DNA of 64,000 bases, taken from positions 2,232,001 through 2,296,000 of the forward strand of contig JAWKHL010000001.1 in the NCBI GenBank assembly GCA_041394845.1. The letters run 5' to 3'. Shown in pieces: positions 54,172-62,153 of the stretch; position 1 is the stretch's first letter, and each line of letters starts with the position of its first letter. Made by a program: the position numbers and the translations under genes. The stretch is from JAHCHG01 sp041394845. Lineage in GTDB: Bacteria; Acidobacteriota; Blastocatellia; Pyrinomonadales; Pyrinomonadaceae. Below the pieces are notes generated by a model that worked only from the letters and a program-made list of their open reading frames with translations, did not search any database and was not told the origin of the DNA.

Positions 54172-55458
54172 TCAGGGTTTAACATAATCCGTCCAGAGAA
54201 ACAGATATGTCGCGTAAAGATTGATGATAAATGAAAAGATATAGGTAATCCATTCGAGAACGGTTATTTTTTTCGGGCTGTTTTCCAGCAAGATCAGGTA
54301 AAGCCACGGCAGGAGGATGATCGCATACCGGTATGAGAACTGCCATCCCCCGGCGTTTCCGTGAATCCAGAGCAGAAATGTCATGACGACGATCGAGACC
54401 CAGGCGGTGTATTTCAAAAATTTGTTCCGCGCTCCGAACCGGAGCGCGAAAAGCAAAAAAGGGCTGGCCATAATGATCGATCCGCCGAAACCGGTCGGAG
54501 TGTAAAAGGGATAACCGGCGACGCTTTTCCAGCCGGTCAGGAGCATCTCGGTGAAGTTGTAGGGAATGTAATAGATGGAAAAAATCCCGTAGCGATACCA
54601 GGGCTCGTCCAAAACGCCCGGGATATGCGAATGCCCGAAATCAAAGGGCGAATGAAACCGGACGTAATTGTAAACCAGAGTGGAGACCCCGAGCAGAAAA
54701 GGAACCAGGCAGAAACCGCCCCAACGGTTTAAGATCTCAGGCCATTTGGGATTTCGGATCTCGGATCCCGGATCTTTTTTCTCTTTCTCGGCCCGTTTTT
54801 TTCCGAGGGAGGGCATCCAAAGAAGGAACAGAAAAATCGGAGCCGTCAGGACGATCTCGGTCCGGTTGCCGAAAGCCAGCGCGAAAAAGGCGCCGGCGAG
54901 GATCGGTTTGCGGTCATAAACCGTAAAATAGATGGCCCCGAGTTCACCGAGCATGGCAAAGCCGAGCGTCAATTGCCAGGCTCCGGCCATCGTCAGATTC
55001 GTCCAGAACCAGGTTCCGAACATGATCCCCATCGCCAGCAGAATCCGTCTCGAAGGGGCGTGCCGGTAAAACCTCGAGATCAAAAACAAGAACAGGCAGT
55101 TGAGCGAAGCGAGAACGCCGGCGATAAAAGCGGCCGGCATTTTTTTGACGATGCCCCCGTATTTGAGGATCGAGAAAGGCATCATCGACAGCACACTGCC
55201 GTAGGGAAAGGCCGAATAATACTGCCCCTCGAACGGGATCATCTCGTTCAGCCAACTCGGCTGACGACCGGTGAAACCGATCCTCCCCCTCAGAAAATTC
55301 TCCGCCACGCGAAAGGTGTAATCGTAATAATACTGCGGTTCTGGATTGCTCAAATAATAGACGACCCCCGTCGCCAGAATCAGAATGATAAAAAGCAATT
55401 TCTTCCGGCGGGCCGAATCCCCTTCTTTTTCATTGATCGAGAAAATTTGTAAGAACAT
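54172..55458 (-). CDS. Polytopic membrane protein (GT-C-like hypothetical)
   Basis: A 428-residue protein with about nine hydrophobic segments, starting at residues 19-35 and ending LYATYLFLWTDYVKP. The first extracellular loop (RGRIGFTGRQPSWLNEMIPF then YYSAFPYG) resembles the loop after helix 1 in GT-C type glycosyltransferases, but the D-D/E catalytic motif is not clear. A cytoplasmic loop around residues 228-243 (KKDPGSEIRNPKWPEI) is encoded by a family A repeat, an in-frame insertion into coding sequence. It lies upstream of bioB on the same strand, 81 bp away. Confidence 0.65.
   Translation of the reverse strand: MFLQIFSINEKEGDSARRKKLLFIILILATGVVYYLSNPEPQYYYDYTFRVAENFLRGRIGFTGRQPSWLNEMIPFEGQYYSAFPYGSVLSMMPFSILKYGGIVKKMPAAFIAGVLASLNCLFLFLISRFYRHAPSRRILLAMGIMFGTWFWTNLTMAGAWQLTLGFAMLGELGAIYFTVYDRKPILAGAFFALAFGNRTEIVLTAPIFLFLLWMPSLGKKRAEKEKKDPGSEIRNPKWPEILNRWGGFCLVPFLLGVSTLVYNYVRFHSPFDFGHSHIPGVLDEPWYRYGIFSIYYIPYNFTEMLLTGWKSVAGYPFYTPTGFGGSIIMASPFLLFALRFGARNKFLKYTAWVSIVVMTFLLWIHGNAGGWQFSYRYAIILLPWLYLILLENSPKKITVLEWITYIFSFIINLYATYLFLWTDYVKP
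54746..54784. repeat. Family A repeat inserted in frame in a coding region
   Basis: The plus strand reads CATTTGGGATTTCGGATCTC followed by GGATCCCGGATCTTTTTTCT. The same words occur at 53076-53118 in an intergenic gap. Translated on the minus strand it gives DPGSEIRNPKW in a cytoplasmic loop. Confidence 0.75.
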
Positions 55459-55630
55459 TCAATTCAACAGTCCGGGTTTTCCCTCCGGAAAGACAGATCT
55501 TTTTCAAAAAATCTCGGCTCCCGCTTCGGTGCGGCTCAAAAACCGTTTTTTGATCAACCGTGAACGGGAAAAACCCGTCTGAGGTGAGCGTCCGGGATCT
55601 CTTTTTGAAAATTTTTAATTCATTATTCGG

Positions 55631-57691
55631 TTAAACGCCTTCTTTGATCAGTTCGCGGCCCTTTTCGATCGCTTCGTCCAGATCGGTGATCCGACCGTCG
55701 AGTTGTAATTCGTAAACGGCTTTGAGGATCTTCCCGAATTGCGGCGACGGTTTGAGACCGAGTTCGATCAGATGGCGTCCCAAAAGGATAGGTTCCGGCG
55801 CTTTTTCCTCGACCTTCAATTGATGAACCCTTTCGATGAACCATTCCTGAGCTTCGGCCTTGAAACGTTTTTCTTCCGGCAACCAATCGGGATTTCTTCC
55901 GAGAGAATCGGCCCGCGCCACCCGGTACAGAAGATCCGGTTCGACCCTTTGAGCCAAACGCCGGAACGCCCCGTCGCCGATCTCGTCGCGGACCTTGTAG
56001 AACATTCCCGGTTTGAGATGATAACGGACAAGCTGAACCACCTGCTCGCGAACGTCAAAACCGCCGATGGTGTGGATATTAAGCTTGTCCAGAAAGGTAA
56101 GGGTCGGTTCGACGCCGGCCTCGTCGTGGGCGTGCGAACGCCACCGCCCGTCAAAAAAACGGGTCGTCGCCGGTTTGCCGAAATCGTGACAAAGCGCTCC
56201 GAGCATCACCGCCACTTTTTTCGGGTACGGGAGATCATCGATCAGTTTTCGGGCCTCATCGACGACCAGCCGGGTGTGATACCATACATCTCCAAGCTCA
56301 ACCTCAAAACAATTTGACGAAAAGGAATCTGAACCTCTATGAACAAAATCTCTATCTCCTACGAACGACAAATCGAAATATACGAATACATCATCATCAA
56401 CGGCAGACGTTCTCGCATCCATTACAATAACGGGTATGTTTACACCAGTTGCAAAGGGAAAAACGGAACCACCGGAGTCCATCGAATTATTATGGAGATC
56501 GTTCTGGGAAGGAAACTCGAACCCGGTGAGCATGTTCATCACAAAGACGGCAACAGGCAAAACAATTCCCCGGACAATCTCGAGGTCGTCAACGGCAGGG
56601 AGCACAATCGGGCCCATCTTATCGAGAGAAATCTTAAACATGATCCGGACAATTTCATCTGTAAGGGGTGCCGGAGTTCCGAAAAGCCACACAAGGCTCT
56701 GGGTTTCTGCCAGAACTGTTGGGCCAGCCGAAGAAGGAGAAAAAGAGCTGTCAGGCCCTGCGCCATCTGCCGGTTTGAGATCGGAAAGCCCGGTTACAAA
56801 AGGCTCTGCGTTTCCTGTTCCGCCGCCAGTTGGAATAACTGTCGGGTCTGCGGAAGAGCTCGTCAGGAACTCCCCCAGAGTAAGCGAAGTCCGATCAATG
56901 CCAAGGGCCTCTGCCACGCCTGTTACGAAAGATTCCGAAGGCAATGCCGAAAAGAGCCAGCCCTCCGGATGCCATTCTGATTCTTGCGGAACGCCGACCA
57001 GCGCCTCCATTTCGGGAAAAAGTTGCCGGACGACGCCCAGATCGTAAAGCCAACGAAGACCGATCGAAGGATTTTCGGCCTTCAAAAGCAGTTTTTCCAT
57101 CTCGCCCCAGATGCGTTCCTTTGGCAGATCCGAGACATCGATCGAGCGGCAGAGTGCGACCGTTTCCGCGTCGATACCGAATTCGAACCGCGCCGCGAAC
57201 TGCGCCGCCCGGAGAACGCGCAGAGAATCCTCGGCAAAGGTTTCTTTTGAAACGTGGCGCAAAACCCTCTTTTCGATGTCCCCGCGCCCGCCGTAAACGT
57301 CGATGATCTCGCCGGTCAGAATGTCTTTGAGGATGGCGTTGATGGTAAAATCGCGCCTATTTGACGCCTCGGCGAAACTCATTTCGGGATCGCCTTCGAC
57401 GACGAACCCCTTGTGCCCGCGCGCCACTTTCCGCTCGCGGCGCGGCAGGGAGACATCCAGATCCTGCCCCAATTTATAGACCGTGAACGATTCGCCGACG
57501 GCATCGACGCGGCCCAGACTGCTGAGGATTTCCTTTAACTTTTTCGGTTCGACGCCGTAAACTTCGACGTCCCAGTCCTTCGGCTCAAGCCCCATCAGTT
57601 CGTCGCGAACGCATCCGCCGACGAGCATCGCCCGCCCGCCGTTCGCTTTAATGATCTCGGCAAGTTTGGTGATATGTGCAGGAATAATCAT
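55631..57691 (-). CDS. cca: CCA tRNA nucleotidyltransferase with HD domain, carrying a 222-codon insertion
   Basis: Adds or repairs the 3' CCA of tRNA. The N-terminal half shows class II nucleotidyltransferase motifs: LVGGCVRDELMG, the catalytic DWDVEVYG, SNRRDFTINAI, EDSLRVLRAAQFAARF and PKERIWGEMEKL. Then VGVPQESEWHPEG is followed by 222 residues of unfamiliar sequence (WLFSALPSES ... CFEVEL). The HD domain then resumes with GDVWYHTRLVVDE and LCHDFGKPATT. In E. coli Cca the same point reads WHPEIDTGIHTLM without a gap. Removing the insert leaves 464 residues, a normal length. The insert is the complement of an HNH endonuclease gene. The frame stays open, so a 686-residue protein could be made. 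A MITE lies 13 bp upstream of the start. Confidence 0.93.
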   Translation of the reverse strand: MIIPAHITKLAEIIKANGGRAMLVGGCVRDELMGLEPKDWDVEVYGVEPKKLKEILSSLGRVDAVGESFTVYKLGQDLDVSLPRRERKVARGHKGFVVEGDPEMSFAEASNRRDFTINAILKDILTGEIIDVYGGRGDIEKRVLRHVSKETFAEDSLRVLRAAQFAARFEFGIDAETVALCRSIDVSDLPKERIWGEMEKLLLKAENPSIGLRWLYDLGVVRQLFPEMEALVGVPQESEWHPEGWLFSALPSESFVTGVAEALGIDRTSLTLGEFLTSSSADPTVIPTGGGTGNAEPFVTGLSDLKPADGAGPDSSFSPSSAGPTVLAETQSLVWLFGTPAPLTDEIVRIMFKISLDKMGPIVLPAVDDLEIVRGIVLPVAVFVMNMLTGFEFPSQNDLHNNSMDSGGSVFPFATGVNIPVIVMDARTSAVDDDVFVYFDLSFVGDRDFVHRGSDSFSSNCFEVELGDVWYHTRLVVDEARKLIDDLPYPKKVAVMLGALCHDFGKPATTRFFDGRWRSHAHDEAGVEPTLTFLDKLNIHTIGGFDVREQVVQLVRYHLKPGMFYKVRDEIGDGAFRRLAQRVEPDLLYRVARADSLGRNPDWLPEEKRFKAEAQEWFIERVHQLKVEEKAPEPILLGRHLIELGLKPSPQFGKILKAVYELQLDGRITDLDEAIEKGRELIKEGV
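56294..56959. mobile_element. 666-bp insertion in cca carrying an HNH endonuclease gene
   Basis: Boundaries are inferred from where the cca product departs from and rejoins its family; they are exact to within 2 bp, because CC occurs at both ends. The insert is a multiple of three. It consists of 45 bp of leader and 621 bp of endonuclease coding sequence on the plus strand. No terminal inverted repeats or long target duplication are seen. There is no space for a group I or II intron core. Confidence 0.85.
56339..56980 (+). CDS. HNH homing-type endonuclease with three zinc-finger motifs, antisense inside cca
   Basis: A 213-residue protein. The N-terminal part (about 1-45) recalls the domain preceding HNH in phage and intron endonucleases. 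The HNH nuclease motif (residues 47-84) reads GVHRIIMEIVLGRKLEPGEH then VHHKDGNRQNNSPDNLEVV, with the H-H and N residues expected for metal and catalysis. Three C-x2-C pairs then follow in tandem: C108/C111 with C124/C127, C141/C144 with C157/C160, and C168/C171 with C192/C195, probably DNA-binding zinc ribbons. AAAAGGA lies 13 bases upstream of the ATG. The last six codons (ALRMPF) and the stop are encoded by cca sequence outside the insert. Confidence 0.92.
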   Translation: MNKISISYERQIEIYEYIIINGRRSRIHYNNGYVYTSCKGKNGTTGVHRIIMEIVLGRKLEPGEHVHHKDGNRQNNSPDNLEVVNGREHNRAHLIERNLKHDPDNFICKGCRSSEKPHKALGFCQNCWASRRRRKRAVRPCAICRFEIGKPGYKRLCVSCSAASWNNCRVCGRARQELPQSKRSPINAKGLCHACYERFRRQCRKEPALRMPF

Positions 57692-57704
57692 CGGAATAAT
57701 AAAT

Positions 57705-57883
57705 ACTCTGTAAATAAAAAAAACTTAAGTTTTGTTAAATTTGTGATGGGTGATGAGTGATGGGTGATGGGATAAAACTTAATTGTCTGATTATCCGGAT
57801 CTACTGTCTGATATTATCTGTTTAACTTTTCACCCATCACCCATCACCCATCACTAAACTCTAGTTTTTTTAATTTACGCAGT
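57705..57883. mobile_element. 179-bp MITE-like element, copy 2 (upstream of cca)
   Basis: It matches copy 1 at 27974-28151 along nearly its whole length. Ends are ACTCTGTAAAT and ATTTACGCAGT. The core arms are GATGGGTGATGAGTGATGGG and ACCCATCACCCATCACCCAT around TTGTCTGATTATCCGGATCT. One arm has one more CCCATCA unit than copy 1. It lies 13 bp upstream of the cca ATG. Confidence 0.8.
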
Positions 57884-57953
57884 AATAAATTAACTCCGAT
57901 AAATAATATCTGATTTGGACGAAACTTTGTAATTGATCGGTTCGGAAGGGATT

Positions 57954-58099
57954 AAAGTGGAAAAGTTTAAAGGTGAAAAGGTGAAAATGTTTTTGTCGAT
58001 TCGAAGTTAAGAATCCCGTTTTTCGCCCGATCGGCAACGGTCGGGGACCGAAAAAACTTTTTCACCTTTTCACCTTTTCACCTTTAAACTTTTAAACAC
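57954..58099. repeat. Hairpin element, family E (AGGTGAAAAGGTGAAAA words)
   Basis: The left arm (about 57954-57994) and the complementary right arm (about 58051-58099, CACCTTTTCACCTTTTCACC) enclose about 55 bp. The right arm touches the TAA stop of the pseudokinase gene. With the MITE it fills the 408-bp gap; no gene is present there. Confidence 0.8.
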
Positions 58100-60301
58100 T
58101 TATCGCGGATTAATCCGCCCGTCCGGGACGATTCGCGGACGGGTGTTTCCGTCGGTTTTATTGACTGCGGGTTTTGATCCCTTAGTGTCGCTCTTCTTTT
58201 CCAGGCCTTTTCCCTGCTCATTCCGTTCGACGGTCGGCCTGTCCTTTTCAGATCGCGTTTTGGCGGCTTTCTTTTGAGCCGAAATTTTTTCGGGATCATT
58301 TTTTTCAGCCGACGTCGCCTTCTCCTTTTCAGATTTCGAAGTGCTAACGGTCGGCAAGGGTTTTCCCGAAGGAGATTGAACGACGGTCTCGCTTATTTTT
58401 TGAATCCTGTCGTCTTTCGCATTCTCCGGCGTATCGTTTCCCTTTTCGACCATATCGGCGACCTCACCGGTCTTATTTCGGGAAACGTTCCGGTTTTTTG
58501 GCGAAGGAGCCGTCTGAGATGATTTGGCCTCGCTCGGCCGATCCAAAATGTAAACGGCCGCCAAACCGCCGAAAGCCAATAAAAGAAGAATTCCCGCGAT
58601 ATAAATGAAATTCTTTTTTGCGGGTAAAGAGGCGGTCCGGGTATAGGCCGCAAAAGAATCCATAAATTGCCCGGCGGCGGCCGGTTCTTTTTGATCCGGC
58701 TCTTCGAAAATATCCTCGTCAAAATATTTGACCGATTCGAAAAAACGACTCCGATGGCGGGCGACAAAAACGGGCTCGACCAAAGCCGGAGATTCACTTT
58801 CGTCGGTTTCGGTCGGAATCAGGTCGGGTTCCGGCTCTTCCTCAACCTCCTTGTTGGTGATGTGAATGTCTTCAAAAAAGTCCCCGCTTTCGATCAGATC
58901 ATCAAAAAAAGCCTCGTTTTCGACCGGGTCAATTTTCCCGGTCTCGTAAAACTCCGGTGCTTCTGCCGGTTCGCTTATTTCGACGGACTCTTCATAAAAT
59001 TCGAAAACCGAATTTTCGGGTTCAACCGATTGGAGGCTCAGATCTTCGACTTCTGACGCCGGCACGGTTTCCAAAACCGGAACGGCTTCTAAAATTTCCG
59101 GCTCGGCAAATTCCTGTTCGGGTTTGTCCTCGTCCAAAGGATCGGCCGGCGGTTCCTCAATTTTCAACTCGAACCGAACTTCTTCGATCTCCGGTTCGAT
59201 CGTTTCATTTTCCGAAAACTCGGATGCCGAAATTTCTGAAACGACCGGCTCCGGTAACGGCACTTCCTCTCCGGCGGCAAAACGTTCTTCGACCAGTTCC
59301 GGCTCGACCGTTTGAGGAACGGGAGCAACCGGCGGTTTCGGTTTCGATCGCCTTGCCAATTCATCCCGCACATCGAAACCGGTCGGCGTGGCGATGAGTT
59401 CGATGTGACGGAGCTGACGGACAAAATTATTGGTCGTCGGCGGGCGCATGTCGAGCCTGTGCTGAAAGGCTTCCCGCAAGGTGTAGGCCAGCAAAGCCCT
59501 TAAATTGAAATGCAGTTTTTCGACCTCGCTTTCCTTAAACGCGTATTTGGCGATGGCCTGAGGGTTCAGCGAAGTATAGGGCGGGTGGCCGAGAAGCATC
59601 TCATAAAAAACGACCGACAGGCTGTATATGTCGGACCGGAAATCAACCTTTTCATCGGTAAACTGCTCCGGCGAAAAATAGCGCAGAATTTCGGTTTTGG
59701 CATCGATTCCGTTGGCTCCCCTGACGACCGATCTCTGCCCGATCGCCCCGAAATCGTAATTTTGCAGTTTGACCTCGAATTTATCGTTTTCCGAATCGGT
59801 AAAATAAATATTGGCCGGATTGACCATCCGGTGAATGACCCCGGCGGCGTGGAGTTCCTCCAGCCCTTCGGCGATCTGACGGGCGATCCTGACCGCCTGC
59901 CTTTCCGAGAGCGGCGATGATTCCGTCAGATGATCGCTGAGACTCCGCCCCGGTATGTCCTCCAGAACAACGTAAAATTCGCCGTCCGCCAATTTCCCGA
60001 ATTCGAAAAGGCGGGCGAGATTCGGATGGTTGATCCCGGCCACCGATTGCAGATCCTCTTTCAGATCGCCGGCGTCATCGTCCGCCGCGATAAATCTGAT
60101 CAAAACGCTTTTTTCGGAAGCCAGATGTGTCGCTTTAAAAAGTTCGACGGGAGAGAAGGACTCAAATCTTGAATCTATCCTGTAACCTTCAACCACCTGA
60201 CAATCGCCCTCTCTTGCCGGGGTTAAAGAGCCATGATCCTCAACAGCACAGATCGTAATTGAATCGTCATAACACTGCTGGCAAACAGAACAAATATTCA
60301 T
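58100..60301 (-). CDS. Probable membrane pseudokinase of the Ser/Thr kinase fold
   Basis: A 733-residue protein with a kinase-like fold at about 40-310 but degraded catalytic residues. The catalytic loop reads VIHRMVNPANIYF, where active kinases have H-R-D-x-K-P-x-N. The ATP lysine motif is VLIRFI, and there is no glycine-rich loop. The structural motifs YFSPEQF and DFRSDIYSLSVVFYEMLLG are kept. The N-terminus has a zinc-ribbon-like CSVCQQCYDDSITICAVEDHG. Residues about 330-560 are a long acidic disordered stretch, then a transmembrane helix (IYIAGILLLLAFGGLAAVYI) and a basic tail. It probably acts as a scaffold or sensor, not an enzyme. Confidence 0.8.
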   Translation of the reverse strand: MNICSVCQQCYDDSITICAVEDHGSLTPAREGDCQVVEGYRIDSRFESFSPVELFKATHLASEKSVLIRFIAADDDAGDLKEDLQSVAGINHPNLARLFEFGKLADGEFYVVLEDIPGRSLSDHLTESSPLSERQAVRIARQIAEGLEELHAAGVIHRMVNPANIYFTDSENDKFEVKLQNYDFGAIGQRSVVRGANGIDAKTEILRYFSPEQFTDEKVDFRSDIYSLSVVFYEMLLGHPPYTSLNPQAIAKYAFKESEVEKLHFNLRALLAYTLREAFQHRLDMRPPTTNNFVRQLRHIELIATPTGFDVRDELARRSKPKPPVAPVPQTVEPELVEERFAAGEEVPLPEPVVSEISASEFSENETIEPEIEEVRFELKIEEPPADPLDEDKPEQEFAEPEILEAVPVLETVPASEVEDLSLQSVEPENSVFEFYEESVEISEPAEAPEFYETGKIDPVENEAFFDDLIESGDFFEDIHITNKEVEEEPEPDLIPTETDESESPALVEPVFVARHRSRFFESVKYFDEDIFEEPDQKEPAAAGQFMDSFAAYTRTASLPAKKNFIYIAGILLLLAFGGLAAVYILDRPSEAKSSQTAPSPKNRNVSRNKTGEVADMVEKGNDTPENAKDDRIQKISETVVQSPSGKPLPTVSTSKSEKEKATSAEKNDPEKISAQKKAAKTRSEKDRPTVERNEQGKGLEKKSDTKGSKPAVNKTDGNTRPRIVPDGRINPR

Positions 60302-60473
60302 TTTATTCCACTCCCAATTTATGACTATCTCGGACTATGTTACGGCTTTTGAAGTTCCAGATGCAAATGTTTTTTCGCATCATCTCAAACCAAACCGGCC
60401 CACAGTTTTCATTTCGGCTTTTTTTGGACGCTGATTTTCGCCCCGGCGGTTGCAGTTTTTATTTCGGAAACAG

Positions 60474-60500
60474 AAAAGGCAGGCGCAAGACCTGCCCTTT
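60474..60500 (-). terminator. Probable terminator of glyS
   Basis: On the minus strand AAAGGGCAGG...CCTGCCTTTT forms a hairpin ending in T residues, about 30-50 bp after the glyS stop. Confidence 0.6.
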
Positions 60501-60525
60501 CTACAAATCATCGAACGGCTTTGAA

Positions 60526-61908
60526 TTATTTAAGACGATCCCTTAAAAACCCTTTCAACTGATCGGCGTTAACCCGTTCCTGTTCCCAGGTGTCGCGGTC
60601 GCGGACCGTGACGGTGTTGTCTTCGAGCGAATCGAAATCGACCGTCACGCAGAAGGGGGTGCCGACCTCGTCCTGACGGGCGTAGAGTTTGCCGATACTG
60701 CCCGTGTCGTCATAGACGGCGCGCATTGATCCGGTCAGGTCCTTTTTGATCTTCAGAGCCATATCGACGATCTCGTCCTTGTTTTTCTTCAGGGGCAAAA
60801 CGGCCACTTTGATCGGGGCCAGATCGTGCGAGAGTTTGAGGACGACGCGGTCTTCTTTGACCGTGTAGGCGTCCATCAGAACGGCCAGCAGCGTCCGGTT
60901 GACGCCGATCGCCGGTTCGATCACATACGGGTAAAAACGCTTGTTGGTATAAGGATCGAAATACGAAAGATCGTCGGTCGAATCGGGATTGATCTGATTT
61001 CCCTCCTCGTCCACGGATTTTTTTGAATGGGCCTTTGTGTCGAAATCCGTCCGGTTGGCGATGCCCATCAATTCATCCCATTGTTTTTTCTCGTCCTCGC
61101 GTTCGGGAAAAAAGCGATACATTACATCAATCGTGCGCAGGGAATAATGCGCCAGATCTTCTTCGGGAACCTCATAAAGATAAAGATTATCTTTGGAAAT
61201 TCCCAAACCGGTCAGCCAGTTCATATAATTTTCGACCCATTCTTCAAAGAATTCCGGCGCTTTTTCGGGATGACAGAAATACTCCATCTCCATCTGCTCG
61301 AATTCGCGCGTCCTGAGAATGAAGTTGCCGGGTGTGATCTCGTTGCGGAAGGATTTTCCGATCTGCGCGATGCCGAACGGCAGTTTCCGGCGGGTCGTGT
61401 TCAGGATATTGGCGAAATTGATGAAAATTCCCTGCGCCGTTTCCGGCCGGAGATAAGCCATTGATTGATAATCCTCGTCATCGGCCACCGCTCCGAGCCG
61501 CGTGCTGAGCATCGTCAGAAAGGGCCTGGGTTCGGTCAGATCGCACTGATCGGTTTCTCCGGGATGCTTTGAAGGCTTTAGCTCACATTGAGAATCCTCC
61601 AGTTTATCCGCCCGAAAACGCTTCTTGCAGGTCCGGCAATCGGTCATCATATCGTTGAAGGTCTCTTCGTGACCGCAGTATTTCCAGACCAGACGGTTCT
61701 GGATGATCGAAGAGTCAATGCCCTCTATGTCGTCGCGTTCGTGGACCATCCAGCGCCACCAGTTCTGTTTGATGTTGTTGGCCAGTTCGACCCCGAGCGA
61801 GCCGTAATCCCAGGCGCTTCCCAGACCGCCGTAGATCTCCGAAGCCGGAAAAACAAAGCCTCTGCGTTTTGATAAATTGACGATTGTTTCGATATTTTCT
61901 GCAGACAT
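60526..61908 (-). CDS. glyS: Glycyl-tRNA synthetase (alpha2, eukaryote/archaea-like type)
   Basis: Charges tRNA-Gly. The 460-residue class II enzyme is of the dimeric GlyQS-independent type: NLSKRRGFVFPASEIYGGLG, WDYGSLGVELANNIKQNWW, the zinc-like pairs CGHEETF and CRTCKKRF, motif 2 region SMAYLRPETAQGIFINF and SFRNEITPGNFILRTREFEQ, and motif 3 IEPAIGVNRTLLAVL. Anticodon-binding residues follow in the last 110 positions (LAPIKVAVLPL). The length is normal. A single gene of this type replaces the glyQ/glyS two-subunit form. Confidence 0.96.
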   Translation of the reverse strand: MSAENIETIVNLSKRRGFVFPASEIYGGLGSAWDYGSLGVELANNIKQNWWRWMVHERDDIEGIDSSIIQNRLVWKYCGHEETFNDMMTDCRTCKKRFRADKLEDSQCELKPSKHPGETDQCDLTEPRPFLTMLSTRLGAVADDEDYQSMAYLRPETAQGIFINFANILNTTRRKLPFGIAQIGKSFRNEITPGNFILRTREFEQMEMEYFCHPEKAPEFFEEWVENYMNWLTGLGISKDNLYLYEVPEEDLAHYSLRTIDVMYRFFPEREDEKKQWDELMGIANRTDFDTKAHSKKSVDEEGNQINPDSTDDLSYFDPYTNKRFYPYVIEPAIGVNRTLLAVLMDAYTVKEDRVVLKLSHDLAPIKVAVLPLKKNKDEIVDMALKIKKDLTGSMRAVYDDTGSIGKLYARQDEVGTPFCVTVDFDSLEDNTVTVRDRDTWEQERVNADQLKGFLRDRLK

Positions 61909-61915
61909 ATTTAAA

Positions 61916-62047
61916 TTTTGGATTTTAGATTTCGGATTTCGGATTTGTTTTTTTTTGCAAAATTTCCGATCCGTGATTTTTTTTAATCGCCCCCTTGGCC
62001 ACTGCTCACTGCTTACTGCTCACTCAATTTCTGCTCACTGCTCACTC
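61916..62047. repeat. Family A and C repeat arms upstream of glyS
   Basis: TTTTGGATTTTAGATTTCGG words at 61916-61945 are followed by CACTGCTCACTGCTTACTGC and a second CTGCTCACTGCTCACTC run at 62000-62047, with no complementary arm nearby. Confidence 0.65.
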
Positions 62048-62098
62048 GAAGTGATGATTTTACAACGGGGAGTTGATAACTAACAAAGTGCAAAACAA

Positions 62099-62136
62099 AA
62101 AAACGGGACGACCGCTTTGGCCGTCCCGTTTTTTTG
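62099..62136 (-). terminator. Rho-independent terminator of the OmpA/PEGA-like gene
   Basis: ACGGGACGACC and GGCCGTCCCGT form an 11-bp stem (one G-T/mismatch) with runs of seven A and seven T on the two sides, so it can act on both strands. It lies 25 bp after the stop at 62154. Confidence 0.9.
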
Positions 62137-62153
62137 AAGATCGTTTGATCGGA

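Noticed and set aside
56294..56959. Intein in the CCA-adding enzyme
   Set aside because: The insert read in the cca frame begins W-L-F-S and ends V-E-L before Gly. There is no Cys/Ser at its start and no His-Asn before a Cys/Ser/Thr at its end, and no Hedgehog/intein-like blocks.
56294..56959. Group I or group II intron in cca
   Set aside because: Only 45 bp of the 666-bp insert lie outside the endonuclease frame, too little for a ribozyme. The cca-sense 5' end lacks GUGYG, the upstream exon does not end in U, and the insert keeps the cca frame open, which an intron would not need.
57742..57858. CRISPR array suggested by repeated GATGGGTGAT/CACCCATCA words
   Set aside because: The units are contiguous 7-bp words without unique spacers of constant length, arranged as inverted arms of one element.
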